Below, piece after piece: positions 19,036-28,689 of a stretch of 64,000 nucleotides of DNA. Source of the DNA: Terribacillus halophilus (GTDB lineage: Bacteria; Bacillota; Bacilli; Bacillales; Amphibacillaceae); the NCBI RefSeq assembly GCF_900162685.1, contig NZ_LT727828.1, positions 1,477,557 through 1,541,556 on the forward strand, read 5' to 3'. A program made the position numbers and the translations under genes. Under the pieces are notes generated by a model. The model saw only the letters and a list, made by a program, of their open reading frames with translations. It was not told where the DNA came from and made no database searches. Numbering within the stretch: the first letter of the stretch is position 1; each line of letters opens with the position of its first letter.

Positions 19036-19992
19036 ATGCCCGAAGACGTGAAACGTGTGAACTTACAATTAAAAGATACCAACGAAACATTAGCTTTATT
19101 CGGTACAGAAGATCGCCATCTTAAGCAAATTGAAGAACAATTTCAAGTATCCATCGTAACTCGCGGTGATGAAGTTCGGGTAACCGGAAGAGAAGAAGAT
19201 GTACGATTAACAGAAGAGCTGCTGCAAGCCTTGTCAGCTGTCATTAGACGCGGTATCCCAATTGGAGAACGTGATGTCGTATATGCAGTTGAATTGGCCA
19301 AAAAGGACAGCCTGGATCAATTTGAAACGTTATTTGATGATGAAATAACAAAGAATGCAAAAGGAAAATCAATTCGAGTCAAAACGTTAGGTCAGCGCAG
19401 TTATGTGAATGGCATCAAATCGCATGACCTGGTTTTCGGTATTGGTCCTGCTGGTACGGGAAAAACCTACTTGGCAGTCGTCATGGCCGTCAATGCTTTG
19501 AAAAAAGGTATTGTTAAACGAATTATCCTGACACGGCCAGCTGTGGAAGCTGGAGAAAGCCTTGGATTCCTTCCGGGGGATTTAAAAGAGAAGGTAGATC
19601 CATATCTCCGGCCCTTATATGATGCACTGCATGATGTAATGGGACTGGAGCAGACAACCCGGCTGATCGAGCGCGGTACAATTGAAATTGCTCCGCTTGC
19701 TTACATGCGCGGACGTACATTGGATGACGCATTTGTTATTCTGGATGAAGCACAAAATACGACAAATGCACAGATGAAGATGTTTCTGACACGGCTTGGT
19801 TTTGGTTCTAAAATGGTTATTACAGGCGACATTACACAGATTGACTTGCCGAAAGGCGCAGCTTCTGGCTTACGCTCTGTAGAAACGAGGCTTAGCAATG
19901 TAAAAGGTGTCTTTTTCACATACTTGAAACAGACAGACGTTGTACGTCACCCGCTTGTACAACGTATCATTGATGCATACGAATCAGAATAA
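19036..19992 (+). CDS. phoH: PhoH-like ATPase (YbeZ/YqfE)
   Basis: P-loop ATPase of the PhoH family, linked to RNA metabolism and ribosome maturation with YbeY, whose gene is nearby. The 318 residues contain an N-terminal KH-like region (about 1-100) and Walker A GPAGTGKTYLA. RPAVEAGESLGFLPGDL, Walker B VILDEAQN and the arginine-rich GDITQIDLP region follow. AAGGAG, inside the end of yqfD, precedes ATG 19036. The phoH-pgpH-ybeY-dgkA-era order is conserved in Bacillus. Despite its name, phosphate control is not evident here. Confidence 0.95.
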   Translation: MPEDVKRVNLQLKDTNETLALFGTEDRHLKQIEEQFQVSIVTRGDEVRVTGREEDVRLTEELLQALSAVIRRGIPIGERDVVYAVELAKKDSLDQFETLFDDEITKNAKGKSIRVKTLGQRSYVNGIKSHDLVFGIGPAGTGKTYLAVVMAVNALKKGIVKRIILTRPAVEAGESLGFLPGDLKEKVDPYLRPLYDALHDVMGLEQTTRLIERGTIEIAPLAYMRGRTLDDAFVILDEAQNTTNAQMKMFLTRLGFGSKMVITGDITQIDLPKGAASGLRSVETRLSNVKGVFFTYLKQTDVVRHPLVQRIIDAYESE

Positions 19993-20001
19993 AAATGCGA
20001 A

Positions 20002-20023
20002 AGGCCCGATACCGGGTCTTTTT
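20002..20023 (+). terminator. Small terminator-like hairpin between phoH and pgpH
   Basis: AGGCCCG and CGGGTCT form a 7-bp stem (one G-U pair) with a 4-base loop and a TCTTTTT tail. It may terminate or attenuate transcription before pgpH. Confidence 0.65.
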
Positions 20024-20050
20024 CGGTTCGAGCGGACAGGAGGATAGAAA

Positions 20051-22165
20051 GTGGCTGGTAAAAAGTTCACAAATCTGTTCAAAAGGAAAGCCAAAACCGG
20101 TAATCGTACGATAATATTAATCGGGACCTTACTGCTTGGGTGCTTTTTCTTTATTGCGACAGCTTCTAACGTAACGACGAGAAATTATGATGTGCAGATT
20201 TATGATACAGCGAGTGAAACAATCCGGTCACCTATTACAATTGAGAACGAAGCAGAGACAGAAAGGCAGCGGCAGGAGGCGGGACAGCAAATAGATGATC
20301 GCTATACCGTGTCCGCAGAGATTACTGAGGCTAAGACTGACGCTGTAGATGAGATTTTTACTGCAATTGGGCAAGTGAATGATAGTGAAGAGTCGACAGA
20401 TAAAAGAGTCGAGGACATAAAGCAGCTGCTATCCGAATCAATCAAGGAAGAGTTGACTGATAGGCAAATCGCCCAACTTGTACAAATTCCAGCGGAAGAA
20501 AGACAGGTCAGTGAGAAGGTCTTTTCAGATGCGATGACAGACTTTCTGGAGGATGGCGTAAAACGGGATGAGGTGCAGCAGACGCAGGAAGAAATGCGCG
20601 AGCGAATTGGATATGCGGATATTTCCAGCAAAACGAAGGAAGCGCTGCGTTCTTTGACAAGCTTTGCAATTGTGCAGAATGCTTCATTTGATGCGCAAGC
20701 GACTGCCACTCAAAAGGCAGAAGCTCAGCAGAACGTGGCAGCGGTTATGATCCGTGCAGGTGAGATTATCGTACAAGAAGGTCAGACAATTACAAATGAT
20801 GTATATGAGGAATTGAGGCTTGTTGGTTTGTTGAATTCAACGAGGAATGTGCTGCCGCTGATTGGACTTGTCTTGTTGATAGCACTCCTGACAGGCATAT
20901 TGACATTTGAAACAATACATACGACGAAAAAAAATGCTGGAGCGAATAAATCGGTACTGCTGTTTGTATTCTTGCTTATTTGCGTATCTGTCATCCTGCT
21001 TAAGTTAATTAGTGTGATAGGATCTACAGAAACGCATTATTACTTACTGCTGCCAACTGCAGTTGCAGCTGTACTATTCCGCCATTTATTAAGTCAGCGA
21101 TTTGCCATCTGCTATGCTATTGTCTACAGTGTACTGGCTGGGGTTATTCTGAATGATGAGATACCTGGTTCTCTCAATATGGAGGCTGCTCTTTACTTTC
21201 TCTTTGCGCAGCTAGCGGCAGTTTATGCTATCCGTAATGTAAAAGATAAAGGGGCAATGGCAAAGGCGCTATTATTTTTGGCAAGTGTACAAATTATTAG
21301 TGTTTTGTTATTTGTATTCTTTGCTTTCGAGAAATATACTTGGGATGTAATAATTCTTTATTGTGGTTTCGCAGCTTTGTCAGCCTTGCTTACTGTCATT
21401 CTTGTTGCGGGCATCCTGCCGTTTGCTGAGACGGGTTTTGGGGTTTTATCGGAGACAAAACTGCTGATGCTCTCTAAACCAAATCATCCGCTGCTGAAAA
21501 AAATATTGACCGACGCACCAGGAACATACCATCACAGCATCATGGTGGCTAATTTGAGTGAAGCCGCATGTGAAGCAATTGGTGCCAATGGTTTGCTCGC
21601 CAGAGTAGGTGCTTATTATCATGACCTCGGCAAAACGAGGCAGCCGCAGCTATTCATTGAGAACCAAATGGGGCGAAAAAACCCGCACGATCATTTATCA
21701 CCGCGTCAAAGTGCAGAGATTATTATTCGTCACCCTTATGATGGGGCAAAGATGCTGCAAGATAACCATTTTCCGAAAGAAATCGTGGATATGGCAAAAC
21801 AGCATCATGGTACTTCGTTATTGAAGTTTTTTTATTACAAAGAAAAGGAATACAATAAAGATGTAACCGAAGACACGTATCGTTATCCTGGACCAAGACC
21901 AGCTACGAAAGAAACGGCGGTCCTGTCGATTTGTGACTCGGTGGAAGCGGCTGTCCGTTCTATGAAAGAACCGACGCAGGAAAAGATTCGCAGCTTGGTC
22001 GACTCTATTATCAAAGATAAACTAATGGATGGACAGCTCGATTGCGCCCCTTTGACAATGCAGGATTTGCAAGAAATCAAAGAAGCAATCTGCCAGGCGC
22101 TTACGGGAATCTTCCATTCCCGTATTGAATACCCAGATGAAGAGAAAGTGAAGGAGGCAAACTAA
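20051..22165 (+). CDS. pgpH: Cyclic-di-AMP phosphodiesterase PgpH (YqfF)
   Basis: 7TM-HD phosphodiesterase that hydrolyses c-di-AMP and so affects potassium and cell-wall homeostasis. The 704 residues have an N-terminal membrane anchor and an extracellular 7TMR-HDED domain (about 45-270). Seven membrane segments follow (about 275-480), then a cytoplasmic HD domain with HHSIMVANLSEAA, YYHDLGKT, NPHDHLSP and AKQHHGTSLL, which supply the metal histidines and aspartates. The start is GTG 20051 after GGAGGATAG. It overlaps ybeY by one base. Confidence 0.95.
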   Translation: MAGKKFTNLFKRKAKTGNRTIILIGTLLLGCFFFIATASNVTTRNYDVQIYDTASETIRSPITIENEAETERQRQEAGQQIDDRYTVSAEITEAKTDAVDEIFTAIGQVNDSEESTDKRVEDIKQLLSESIKEELTDRQIAQLVQIPAEERQVSEKVFSDAMTDFLEDGVKRDEVQQTQEEMRERIGYADISSKTKEALRSLTSFAIVQNASFDAQATATQKAEAQQNVAAVMIRAGEIIVQEGQTITNDVYEELRLVGLLNSTRNVLPLIGLVLLIALLTGILTFETIHTTKKNAGANKSVLLFVFLLICVSVILLKLISVIGSTETHYYLLLPTAVAAVLFRHLLSQRFAICYAIVYSVLAGVILNDEIPGSLNMEAALYFLFAQLAAVYAIRNVKDKGAMAKALLFLASVQIISVLLFVFFAFEKYTWDVIILYCGFAALSALLTVILVAGILPFAETGFGVLSETKLLMLSKPNHPLLKKILTDAPGTYHHSIMVANLSEAACEAIGANGLLARVGAYYHDLGKTRQPQLFIENQMGRKNPHDHLSPRQSAEIIIRHPYDGAKMLQDNHFPKEIVDMAKQHHGTSLLKFFYYKEKEYNKDVTEDTYRYPGPRPATKETAVLSICDSVEAAVRSMKEPTQEKIRSLVDSIIKDKLMDGQLDCAPLTMQDLQEIKEAICQALTGIFHSRIEYPDEEKVKEAN

Positions 22166-22638
22166 TGCATATTGATTTTCATGATAATACAAATTCTGTC
22201 ACAGAAGATTATATTGATCTGATCGACAGATTGATTCAATACGCTGCTGATGCAGAGGACATTACCAAAGAGGCGGAGATTTCTATCACCTTTGTTGATA
22301 ATGATGAGATTCAGGTGATTAACCGAAATTATCGCCAAAAGGATACGCCGACTGATGTTATCTCTTTTGCTATGCAAGAAGAAGGAGAAGGCGAGACACA
22401 GATCATCGGAGAAGAACTGCCGGTTGTATACGGCGATATTATTATTTCCGTCGATATGGCGAAAGAGCAGGCAGAGGAATATGAACATAGTATAGAGCGG
22501 GAGCTTGGATTCCTTGCTTTACATGGTTTCCTCCATTTGCTTGGCTATGATCATATGAATGAAGCAGATGAAAAGAAGATGTTCGGAAGACAAGAGGAGA
22601 TTTTGAATGGATTCGGACTCAAACGAGAAGAAAACTAA
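22165..22638 (+). CDS. ybeY: Endoribonuclease YbeY
   Basis: Zinc-dependent RNase used in 16S rRNA 3' maturation and 70S quality control. The 157 residues contain the conserved R in NRNYRQKDTPTDVISF and the zinc motif HGFLHLLGYDH. GAAGGAGG precedes the ATG, which overlaps the pgpH stop. Its end overlaps dgkA by 32 bases, a large overlap that points to coupled translation of the two. Confidence 0.96.
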   Translation: MHIDFHDNTNSVTEDYIDLIDRLIQYAADAEDITKEAEISITFVDNDEIQVINRNYRQKDTPTDVISFAMQEEGEGETQIIGEELPVVYGDIIISVDMAKEQAEEYEHSIERELGFLALHGFLHLLGYDHMNEADEKKMFGRQEEILNGFGLKREEN

Positions 22639-22987
22639 GACCGGCATTGGATTTCGCTATGCATGGAACGGCATTCGGTGGACATTTGTCCATGAGAGGA
22701 ATTTTCGGATCCACACAATAGCGACGTTCATCGCGCTGTTAGCGGGCGTGCTGTTTCGTATTGAAGCAGCTGAGTGGGCGGCTGTGCTCTTAAGCATCGG
22801 TTTTGTCATCGTGACAGAGATGATTAACACAGTCGTTGAACTCATGATGGACCACCTGTCACCAGAACAAAGCAAAACAGTCGGCCTGATCAAGGATATC
22901 TCAGCGGGCGCTGTCTTTGTTGCAGCCATTACTGCTATCTGTGTCGGCTTAATTGTTTTCGTACCGAAAATGCTAACTGTACTGTAA
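22607..22987 (+). CDS. dgkA: Undecaprenol kinase / diacylglycerol kinase DgkA
   Basis: Small integral membrane lipid kinase. Gram-positive members phosphorylate undecaprenol, feeding the carrier lipid for wall synthesis. The 126 residues have a short polar start, an amphipathic segment (FRYAWNGIRWTFVHERNFRIH) and three membrane helices. The active-site block is VTEMINTVVELMMD, followed by KDISAGAVFVAA. The ATG is read from inside ybeY with AGAGGAGA in front. In B. subtilis cdd follows; here a repeat region follows instead. Confidence 0.94.
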   Translation: MDSDSNEKKTKTGIGFRYAWNGIRWTFVHERNFRIHTIATFIALLAGVLFRIEAAEWAAVLLSIGFVIVTEMINTVVELMMDHLSPEQSKTVGLIKDISAGAVFVAAITAICVGLIVFVPKMLTVL

Positions 22988-23012
22988 AACCGTTCTTTAG
23001 GGACGGTTTTTC
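22986..23012 (+). terminator. Terminator after dgkA
   Basis: AAAACCGT and ACGGTTTT form an 8-bp stem that can extend by two pairs, followed by TTTC. It ends the phoH-pgpH-ybeY-dgkA unit. Confidence 0.8.
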
Positions 23013-23087
23013 TTGTGAGGAAGGAGTGCGGGAGAGGGCTCCGCTCTGGGCTTTCTTGCTTACCATGGGCTCTTGGACTTTGTTCTG

Positions 23088-23211
23088 CGTCTAGCTTCAA
23101 AGGCCAGAAACTACACCATAAGCGATAAGTCCCTGCGTAAGGAAAAATCGCCTTACTCCAGGCCTTTTCACTTATCGTTCCGTTTCTAACCGGCCTTTTC
23201 CGCTTTTGATT
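23088..23211. repeat. Structured intergenic repeat, copy 1
   Basis: A 124-base unit from CGTCTAGC to TTTTGATT. It contains three nested inverted pairs: GGCCAGAAAC with GTTTCT...GGCC, CGATAAGT with ACTTATCG, and GTAAGG with CCTTAC. It could therefore fold as one long hairpin. A second copy follows at once with a 126-base period. It has no coding potential I trust and no transposase nearby. The gap 23013-23087 before it holds nothing I recognise. Confidence 0.85.
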
Positions 23212-23213
23212 GC

Positions 23214-23337
23214 CGTCTAGCTCCAAAGGCCAGAAACTACACCATAAGCGATAAGTCCCTGTGTAAGGAAAAATCGCCTTACTCCGGGCCTTCTCACTTA
23301 TCGTTCCGTTTCTAACCGGCCTTTTCCGCTTTTGATT
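23214..23337. repeat. Structured intergenic repeat, copy 2
   Basis: Second tandem copy, differing from the first at four of 124 positions by eye count. All three internal inverted pairs are preserved. It lies upstream of era, in the position that cdd occupies in B. subtilis. The remaining gap 23338-23456 has a short direct repeat (TAGTACTTGAGG and TAGTACTTGGAGG) next to the era ribosome site. Confidence 0.85.
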
Positions 23338-23456
23338 TTAATAAGACCTTTTGTCGAATGGGTGAAGTGGCGGGGGATTTGTAGTAAGATAGAGATACAA
23401 CATTTTAATAGTACTTGAGGTTATTGTCGTACTAGTACTTGGAGGAATATAACAGC

Positions 23457-24365
23457 ATGGTAGAAGAATTTCGTTCTGGTTTTATTTCCATCATCGGGAG
23501 ACCGAATGTTGGAAAATCAACTTTGTTAAATCGTTTCGTGGGGCAGAAGATTGCTATTATGAGTGATAAGCCGCAAACGACGCGTAATCGGATACAAGGG
23601 GTGCTCACACAAGATGACGCACAGTTCATCTTTATTGATACGCCTGGTATCCATAAACCGAAGCATAAGCTCGGTGATTTTATGGTGAAGACTGCAGAAA
23701 ATACAATGAATGAAGTGGACGCTGTCATGTTTATGGTCAATGCTGAGGAAGGCTATGGCCGAGGAGATCAGTTTATTCTTGAACGGCTGCAGAAGGTCAA
23801 CAATCCCGTTTTCCTTGTTCTGAATAAAATTGATAAGATTCACCCAGATAAACTGTTTGAACTTATCGAGCAGTATAAGGACAAGTTGGATTTTGCAGAG
23901 ATTGTTCCTATTAGTGCACTGGAAGGAAACAACACGGCTCATTTATTGGATACATTGAAGGGCTATCTTCCAGAAGGACCGCAGTATTACCCTGAAGATC
24001 AAGTTACGGATCATCCGGAACGTTTCATCGTCAGTGAACTGATTCGTGAAAAGGTGCTGCATTTAACACGGGAAGAGATACCGCATTCTATTGCTGTCGT
24101 TATTGAAGCAATTGAGAATCGTCATAGTACCACGGAGAAGGTTTTCATTCAGGCGACAATTGTGACGGAGCGTAAATCCCAAAAAGGGATTATTATTGGG
24201 AAGCAAGGCAGTATGCTCAAACAAGTTGGTAAACTTGCGCGCAGAGATATTGAAATGCTGCTAGGCAGTAAGGTGTTTCTTGAGCTTTGGGTGAAAGTGC
24301 AGCCGGACTGGCGGAACAAGCAAGCGCAGCTTAATGATTACGGATTTAGCCGCGACGAATATTAA
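23457..24365 (+). CDS. era: GTPase Era
   Basis: Essential GTPase that binds 16S rRNA and the 30S subunit during assembly. The 302 residues have G1 [10 protein letters not shown]3 DTPGIH, G4 NKIDKI and G5 SALEG in the G domain (about 1-175). A C-terminal KH domain follows with [18 protein letters not shown] 23457 follows GGAGG; the upstream in-frame TTG at 23439 overlaps that site. The two structured repeats lie just upstream, and its promoter is not obvious. Confidence 0.96.
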   Translation: MVEEFRSGFISIIGRPNVGKSTLLNRFVGQKIAIMSDKPQTTRNRIQGVLTQDDAQFIFIDTPGIHKPKHKLGDFMVKTAENTMNEVDAVMFMVNAEEGYGRGDQFILERLQKVNNPVFLVLNKIDKIHPDKLFELIEQYKDKLDFAEIVPISALEGNNTAHLLDTLKGYLPEGPQYYPEDQVTDHPERFIVSELIREKVLHLTREEIPHSIAVVIEAIENRHSTTEKVFIQATIVTERKSQKGIIIGKQGSMLKQVGKLARRDIEMLLGSKVFLELWVKVQPDWRNKQAQLNDYGFSRDEY

Positions 24366-24473
24366 GTCGATGGTAATATTTGAAGCACATGAATTCTGAA
24401 GAAGGTGTCATCCTAAGAAGGAGATAGTTTTGTATTTCATTTCTAAAAAAACACATAGAAAGGTGGACTTCCT

Positions 24474-24632
24474 GTGATTGATTTCCATTGGCAAATCTTT
24501 AGCAAGACCGGGAGTATTGAAACCTACTTATTGATGAAAGAAATTGAAACGATGTACAATTCACTCATACCTCCTAGACAAGATAACATCATAGAACTTC
24601 CGAACTATAATCGACTTCAATCGAAAATGTAA
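24474..24632 (+). CDS. yqzL: YqzL-like small protein
   Basis: A 52-residue protein between era and recO, where B. subtilis has yqzL. The N-terminus (DFHWQIFSKTGSIETYLLMK) fits the family pattern WKxFxxTGxIxTYLLxKE as I remember it. The start is GTG 24474 after AAAGGTGG. Function is unknown; no signal or membrane segment is visible. The stop lies 23 bases before recO, so it is probably co-transcribed. Confidence 0.8.
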   Translation: MIDFHWQIFSKTGSIETYLLMKEIETMYNSLIPPRQDNIIELPNYNRLQSKM

Positions 24633-24655
24633 GCAACAGGAGTGGGGAGAGAGCG

Positions 24656-25399
24656 TTGCTCCAAAACATAGAAGGAATTATTCTGCGCACGCAGGATTAC
24701 GGGGAAACTCATAAGATTATTACGATCTTTACGGAAGATCGAGGCAAGATTGCTGTAATGGCCCGAGGGGCGAAGAAACCAAAGAGCCGGATGGCGGCTA
24801 TCGCTCAGCCGTTCATCTACGGATCGTTCCTTGTACAAATTGGCTCAGGTATGGGAGCTATGCAGCAAGGCGAACCGCTTCAAAGTTTCCGTGCCATTCG
24901 AGAAGATATCGTAAAGACAGCTTATGCTTCTTATATAGCAGAAATGACAGATAAACTGACAGATAACAATAAGCCTGACCCAGATTTGTTCCGTCAGCTG
25001 CTTCAAGTACTCGAATGGATCAATGACGGGAAAGATGCGGATGTTTTACGTATTATTTATGAGTTGAAGATGTTTCGTCGCGGCGGTTTTGCACCGGCAG
25101 TGCATCAATGTGTAAATTGTGGGAACACGGAATTGCCTTACAAGTTTTCTATACCAGAAGGCGGGATGCTTTGCCGTCGTTGTATGCAATTGGATCCGGA
25201 TGCTTACGTACTATCTGATAAGGTGACGAAGCTTTTGCAGCTTTTTACCAGTATTGATATTACAAGGATCGGTAATATTTCCGTAAAGCCGGAAACAAAA
25301 CGGCTGCTCAATGAGCTGCTGGATGCCTATTATGAACGTTATGGCGGTTACTTCTTGAAAAGCAAAAAGTTTTTATCTCAATTAGACAAACTGCAATAA
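24656..25399 (+). CDS. recO: DNA repair protein RecO
   Basis: Recombination mediator that anneals strands and loads RecA with RecR in the RecF pathway. The 247 residues have an N-terminal OB fold (EGIILRTQDYGETHKIIT, GKIAVMARGAKKPKSR) and a helical domain. A zinc finger is present with cysteines in CVNCGNTELP and MLCRRC. The start is TTG 24656 after GTGGGGAGAG, matching the family N-terminus. The length is typical. Confidence 0.95.
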   Translation: MLQNIEGIILRTQDYGETHKIITIFTEDRGKIAVMARGAKKPKSRMAAIAQPFIYGSFLVQIGSGMGAMQQGEPLQSFRAIREDIVKTAYASYIAEMTDKLTDNNKPDPDLFRQLLQVLEWINDGKDADVLRIIYELKMFRRGGFAPAVHQCVNCGNTELPYKFSIPEGGMLCRRCMQLDPDAYVLSDKVTKLLQLFTSIDITRIGNISVKPETKRLLNELLDAYYERYGGYFLKSKKFLSQLDKLQ

Positions 25400-25406
25400 A
25401 GCTTTG

Positions 25407-25436
25407 TTGACAAGTAGTATGGCATTTTAGTATCAT
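25407..25436 (+). promoter_or_regulatory. Sigma-A promoter of the glyQS leader
   Basis: TTGACA (25407-25412), 18 bases, TATCAT (25431-25436), starting just after the recO stop codon. Confidence 0.65.
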
Positions 25437-25439
25437 TAA

Positions 25440-25651
25440 GACAAAATCGACGGCTTGCGTTGAAGAAGAGTAGTATCCGTCTTACCCCCTTTGGTTAGCG
25501 AATCTGGGATAGTGCGAGCCAGATCAAAGGCAGACGGAGAAGGCACTTCTGAGCAAAAGTAAAAAAGTGGCTTCCATTTGGAGGCAAATAGGGTGGAACC
25601 GCGGTAATCCCGTCCCTATGCTGTTCAAACAGCATAAGGACGGGATTTTTT
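25440..25651 (+). promoter_or_regulatory. T-box riboswitch for glycyl-tRNA synthetase
   Basis: tRNA-sensing leader. The T-box core AGGGTGGAACCGCGG is at 25590-25604. Stem I has the loop-E pattern (AGTA on the left, AGAA on the right) followed by the specifier triplet GGC at 25542-25544, a glycine codon. The bulge sequence TGGA would pair with the tRNA-Gly acceptor end. A terminator, CCCGTCCCTATGCTG pairing with CAGCATAAGGACGGG plus six T residues, ends near 25651. Uncharged tRNA-Gly should favour the antiterminator and turn on glyQS. Confidence 0.95.
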
Positions 25652-25693
25652 CGTCCATCCTGACGTTGATGAAAACAAGATGGAGGGAATCCA

Positions 25694-26584
25694 ATGAATA
25701 TCCAAAATATGATTTTGACATTACAAAAGCATTGGTCAGACCAGGGCTGTCTTTTAATGCAGGCATATGATGTAGAAAAAGGTGCCGGAACGATGAGTCC
25801 GATGACTTTACTGCGCAGCCTAGGTCCTGAGCCATGGAATGTGGCTTATGTAGAGCCTTCACGCCGCCCGGCAGATGGCCGCTACGGTGAAAATCCAAAC
25901 CGTCTTTATCAGCATCACCAATTCCAGGTCATTATGAAACCATCACCTGATAATATTCAGGAACTTTATTTAGAGTCTCTTCGCAAACTTGGTATTGATC
26001 CATTAAAGCACGACATCCGATTTGTAGAAGATAACTGGGAAAACCCGACACTTGGTGCAGCTGGACTTGGCTGGGAAGTATGGCTGGATGGAATGGAAAT
26101 TACACAGTTCACGTACTTCCAGCAAATTGGCGGACTTGAAGCAAAACCAGTCTCAGTTGAGATTACATATGGTTTGGAGCGTCTTGCTTCCTACATTCAA
26201 GACAAAGAAAATGTATTTGAACTCGAATGGACGGATGGTGTGACGGTTGCTGATATTTTCAAGCAGCCGGAATTCGAGCATTCCACGTATACATTCAAGG
26301 AGTCTGATACGGATATGCTGTTCCAGCTGTTCGATATGTACGAAAAAGAAGCGAAGCGGATCATGGATCAAGGGCTCGTTTTCCCCGCTTATGATTATGT
26401 ACTCAAATGTTCGCACACATTTAACTTACTTGATGCGAAGGGAGCTATCTCTGTAACAGAGCGTACCGGGTATATCGGCAGGGTGCGAAATCTAGCTAGG
26501 TCCATCGCGAAGAGCTATGTAGCAGAGCGGGAGCGATTGGGCTTCCCAATGCTGAAAGAAGGAGCGGATGAGCATGCAGAATAA
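25694..26584 (+). CDS. glyQ: Glycyl-tRNA synthetase alpha subunit
   Basis: Catalytic subunit of the bacterial alpha2-beta2 glycyl-tRNA synthetase. The 296 residues begin [19 protein letters not shown] and contain the class II motifs [38 protein letters not shown] and [20 protein letters not shown]. The length is normal. A ribosome site GATGGAGGG precedes the ATG. It is controlled by the T-box upstream and overlaps glyS. Confidence 0.97.
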   Translation: MNIQNMILTLQKHWSDQGCLLMQAYDVEKGAGTMSPMTLLRSLGPEPWNVAYVEPSRRPADGRYGENPNRLYQHHQFQVIMKPSPDNIQELYLESLRKLGIDPLKHDIRFVEDNWENPTLGAAGLGWEVWLDGMEITQFTYFQQIGGLEAKPVSVEITYGLERLASYIQDKENVFELEWTDGVTVADIFKQPEFEHSTYTFKESDTDMLFQLFDMYEKEAKRIMDQGLVFPAYDYVLKCSHTFNLLDAKGAISVTERTGYIGRVRNLARSIAKSYVAERERLGFPMLKEGADEHAE

Positions 26585-28661
26585 GGATGTATTATTCGAA
26601 ATCGGTTTAGAAGAAATGCCGGCACGTTTCTTACCTGGAACAATTAGCCAGCTAGAGACAAAAACAGCAGAATGGCTGCAAAAATTAGGTCTTTCCTTTG
26701 ATGAAGTAAAGGTACAGGCAACACCGAGACGTATCGCAGTATCTATTCTGTCTCTATCTGACAAGCAGCCGGATATTGAGGAAGAAGTGAAAGGACCTGC
26801 ACTTCGTATTGCGAAAGACGAAGCAGGTGAATGGTCGAAAGCAGCTCAAGGATTTACACGCGGCCAAGGAGCGACGGTCGAAGATGTTTATACAAAAGAC
26901 GTTGATGGAACAGAATATATTTTTGTGAAGAAATTCGTCAAAGGACAGCATGCAGAAGAGCTGCTCCCAACTTTCAAGGATGTGCTTTTAAGCCTGCACT
27001 TCCCGAAAAATATGCGCTGGGGCTCAGGTAGTTTGCGCTATGCACGTCCAATTCGCTGGATTGTTGCACTTTATGGGGAAGCAGTCATTCCAATGGAGGT
27101 TGCCGGAACGACAGCATCCAATCTGACATATGGCCACCGTTTCCTTGGTGAAACAGCAGAAATTGATGAGCCGGCTAATTATGAGAAGGTATTGGCAGAT
27201 CAGTTTGTTATTGTGGATCAAGTGAAACGCCAAGAGATGATTGTAGATGGCATTCAACAATTGGAAACAGCGAATGGCTGGCAGATTCCAATTGATGAGG
27301 ATTTGTTGGAAGAAGTATTGTATCTGGTAGAATACCCAACCGTGTTCCATGGTGATTATGCTGCTGAATTCCTGGAATTACCGCAAGAAGTATTGATTAC
27401 GAGCATGAAGGAACATCAGCGTTATTTCCCAGTCAGAGATACAGCTGGCAACCTGCTTCCGCATTTTATTGGAGTGCGTAACGGAAATAGTGATCACTTG
27501 GAAAACGTAGCCCGCGGTAACGAAAAAGTATTACGTGCAAGGCTTCAAGATGCCGAATTCTTCTATGCAGAAGATAAAGCACAGTCAATTGAGAAGAGCG
27601 TTGAGAAGCTTTCTAAAATGATTTATCAAGTAGAGCTTGGCACACTGCAGGATAAAGTCAATCGTGTGACGAAGATTGCAAGCATGATCAGTGACGCTGC
27701 AGGTGTAGACAAAGAAACTGCTGCTCGCGCTGAACGCGCAGCAAGTATTGCTAAGTTTGATCTTGTGACAAACATGGTAAACGAATTTACTGAACTTCAA
27801 GGGATTATGGGAGAAAAGTATGCCCGTCATTTCGGAGAAAACGAGCAGGTAGCACAAGCAATTCGGGAACAATATATGCCTAATTCTTCTCATGGCGCGC
27901 TCCCTGAATCAACAGAAGGTACGATTGTGAGTATCGCAGACAAATTGGATACTATAATTGGAAGTATGGTTATCGGCAACGTACCGACAGGCTCCCAAGA
28001 TCCGTATGGCTTGCGTCGTCAAGCGGCTGGTATTATCCAAATGCTGTTGAAAACGGATTGGCAGATTACGGTTGAAGAACTTGTGGAGCGCACGATTGCA
28101 CTATTCGAGGAACAATCGTTGCCAACTGTCGAGAGAGAAAAATACGCAGAGGATATTCGCAGCTTCTTTTATCAGCGTGCGAACCAGCTATTAAAAGAAG
28201 AAAATATAACCTATGATGTAATTGATGCAGTACTAGCTGTTCAAATTGGTAACTATCCATATGTTGTTGCCAGAGCGAAAACGCTTGAACCGCTGCGTCA
28301 AGATGAATCCTTTAAACCTGTCCAAGAAGCGCTTGGACGTGTTATTAACTTAGCGAAAAAAGGGACAGATGAAGGCGTAGATGAGGCTCTATTCGAAAAC
28401 GAATACGAAAAAGAGCTATACCGTATGCTGCAAGAAAAGCGTAGTGTATACATGGATGCGGCTGCGAAAAGACAGGCAAAAGAAGCACTGGATACACTTG
28501 CTTCATTTACTGACAGCATCCACGCATTCTTTGACCATACGATGGTAATGGCGGAAGATGAAAAGCTAAAAACAAACCGCTTATCGCTGTTAAATCAATT
28601 GGCTGCATTGATTTTAAGCTATGCAGATGTGACAAAAATACAGTGGAAGCAGGTCCAATGA
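26574..28661 (+). CDS. glyS: Glycyl-tRNA synthetase beta subunit
   Basis: tRNA-binding subunit of glycyl-tRNA synthetase. About 695 residues, beginning with the family block [16 protein letters not shown]. An HD-like core region ([22 protein letters not shown]) and a C-terminal anticodon-binding DALR-type domain follow. ATG 26574 is nine bases after AAGGAG; ATG 26568 is only three bases away and less likely. It overlaps glyQ by 11 bases, so the two subunits are likely made in step. Confidence 0.96.
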   Translation: MQNKDVLFEIGLEEMPARFLPGTISQLETKTAEWLQKLGLSFDEVKVQATPRRIAVSILSLSDKQPDIEEEVKGPALRIAKDEAGEWSKAAQGFTRGQGATVEDVYTKDVDGTEYIFVKKFVKGQHAEELLPTFKDVLLSLHFPKNMRWGSGSLRYARPIRWIVALYGEAVIPMEVAGTTASNLTYGHRFLGETAEIDEPANYEKVLADQFVIVDQVKRQEMIVDGIQQLETANGWQIPIDEDLLEEVLYLVEYPTVFHGDYAAEFLELPQEVLITSMKEHQRYFPVRDTAGNLLPHFIGVRNGNSDHLENVARGNEKVLRARLQDAEFFYAEDKAQSIEKSVEKLSKMIYQVELGTLQDKVNRVTKIASMISDAAGVDKETAARAERAASIAKFDLVTNMVNEFTELQGIMGEKYARHFGENEQVAQAIREQYMPNSSHGALPESTEGTIVSIADKLDTIIGSMVIGNVPTGSQDPYGLRRQAAGIIQMLLKTDWQITVEELVERTIALFEEQSLPTVEREKYAEDIRSFFYQRANQLLKEENITYDVIDAVLAVQIGNYPYVVARAKTLEPLRQDESFKPVQEALGRVINLAKKGTDEGVDEALFENEYEKELYRMLQEKRSVYMDAAAKRQAKEALDTLASFTDSIHAFFDHTMVMAEDEKLKTNRLSLLNQLAALILSYADVTKIQWKQVQ

Positions 28662-28689
28662 GGGCAGTTCTTGGATAGAGGTGATGAAC

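Noticed and set aside
22657-23226. Open frame of 189 codons on the minus strand across dgkA and the repeats
   Set aside because: It lies opposite a clear dgkA gene and runs into non-coding repeats. It has no ribosome site and its translation resembles no protein family.
23088-23337. Tandem repeats as a CRISPR array
   Set aside because: Only two long near-identical units with no unique spacers between them, and no cas gene in the window.
23409-23445. Direct repeat TAGTACTTGAGG / TAGTACTTGGAGG before era
   Set aside because: Short and imperfect. It may reflect a duplicated ribosome-site region, but I see no further support for function.
25567-25770. Small open frame in the glyQ leader
   Set aside because: It covers the T-box core and terminator, which explain the sequence fully.
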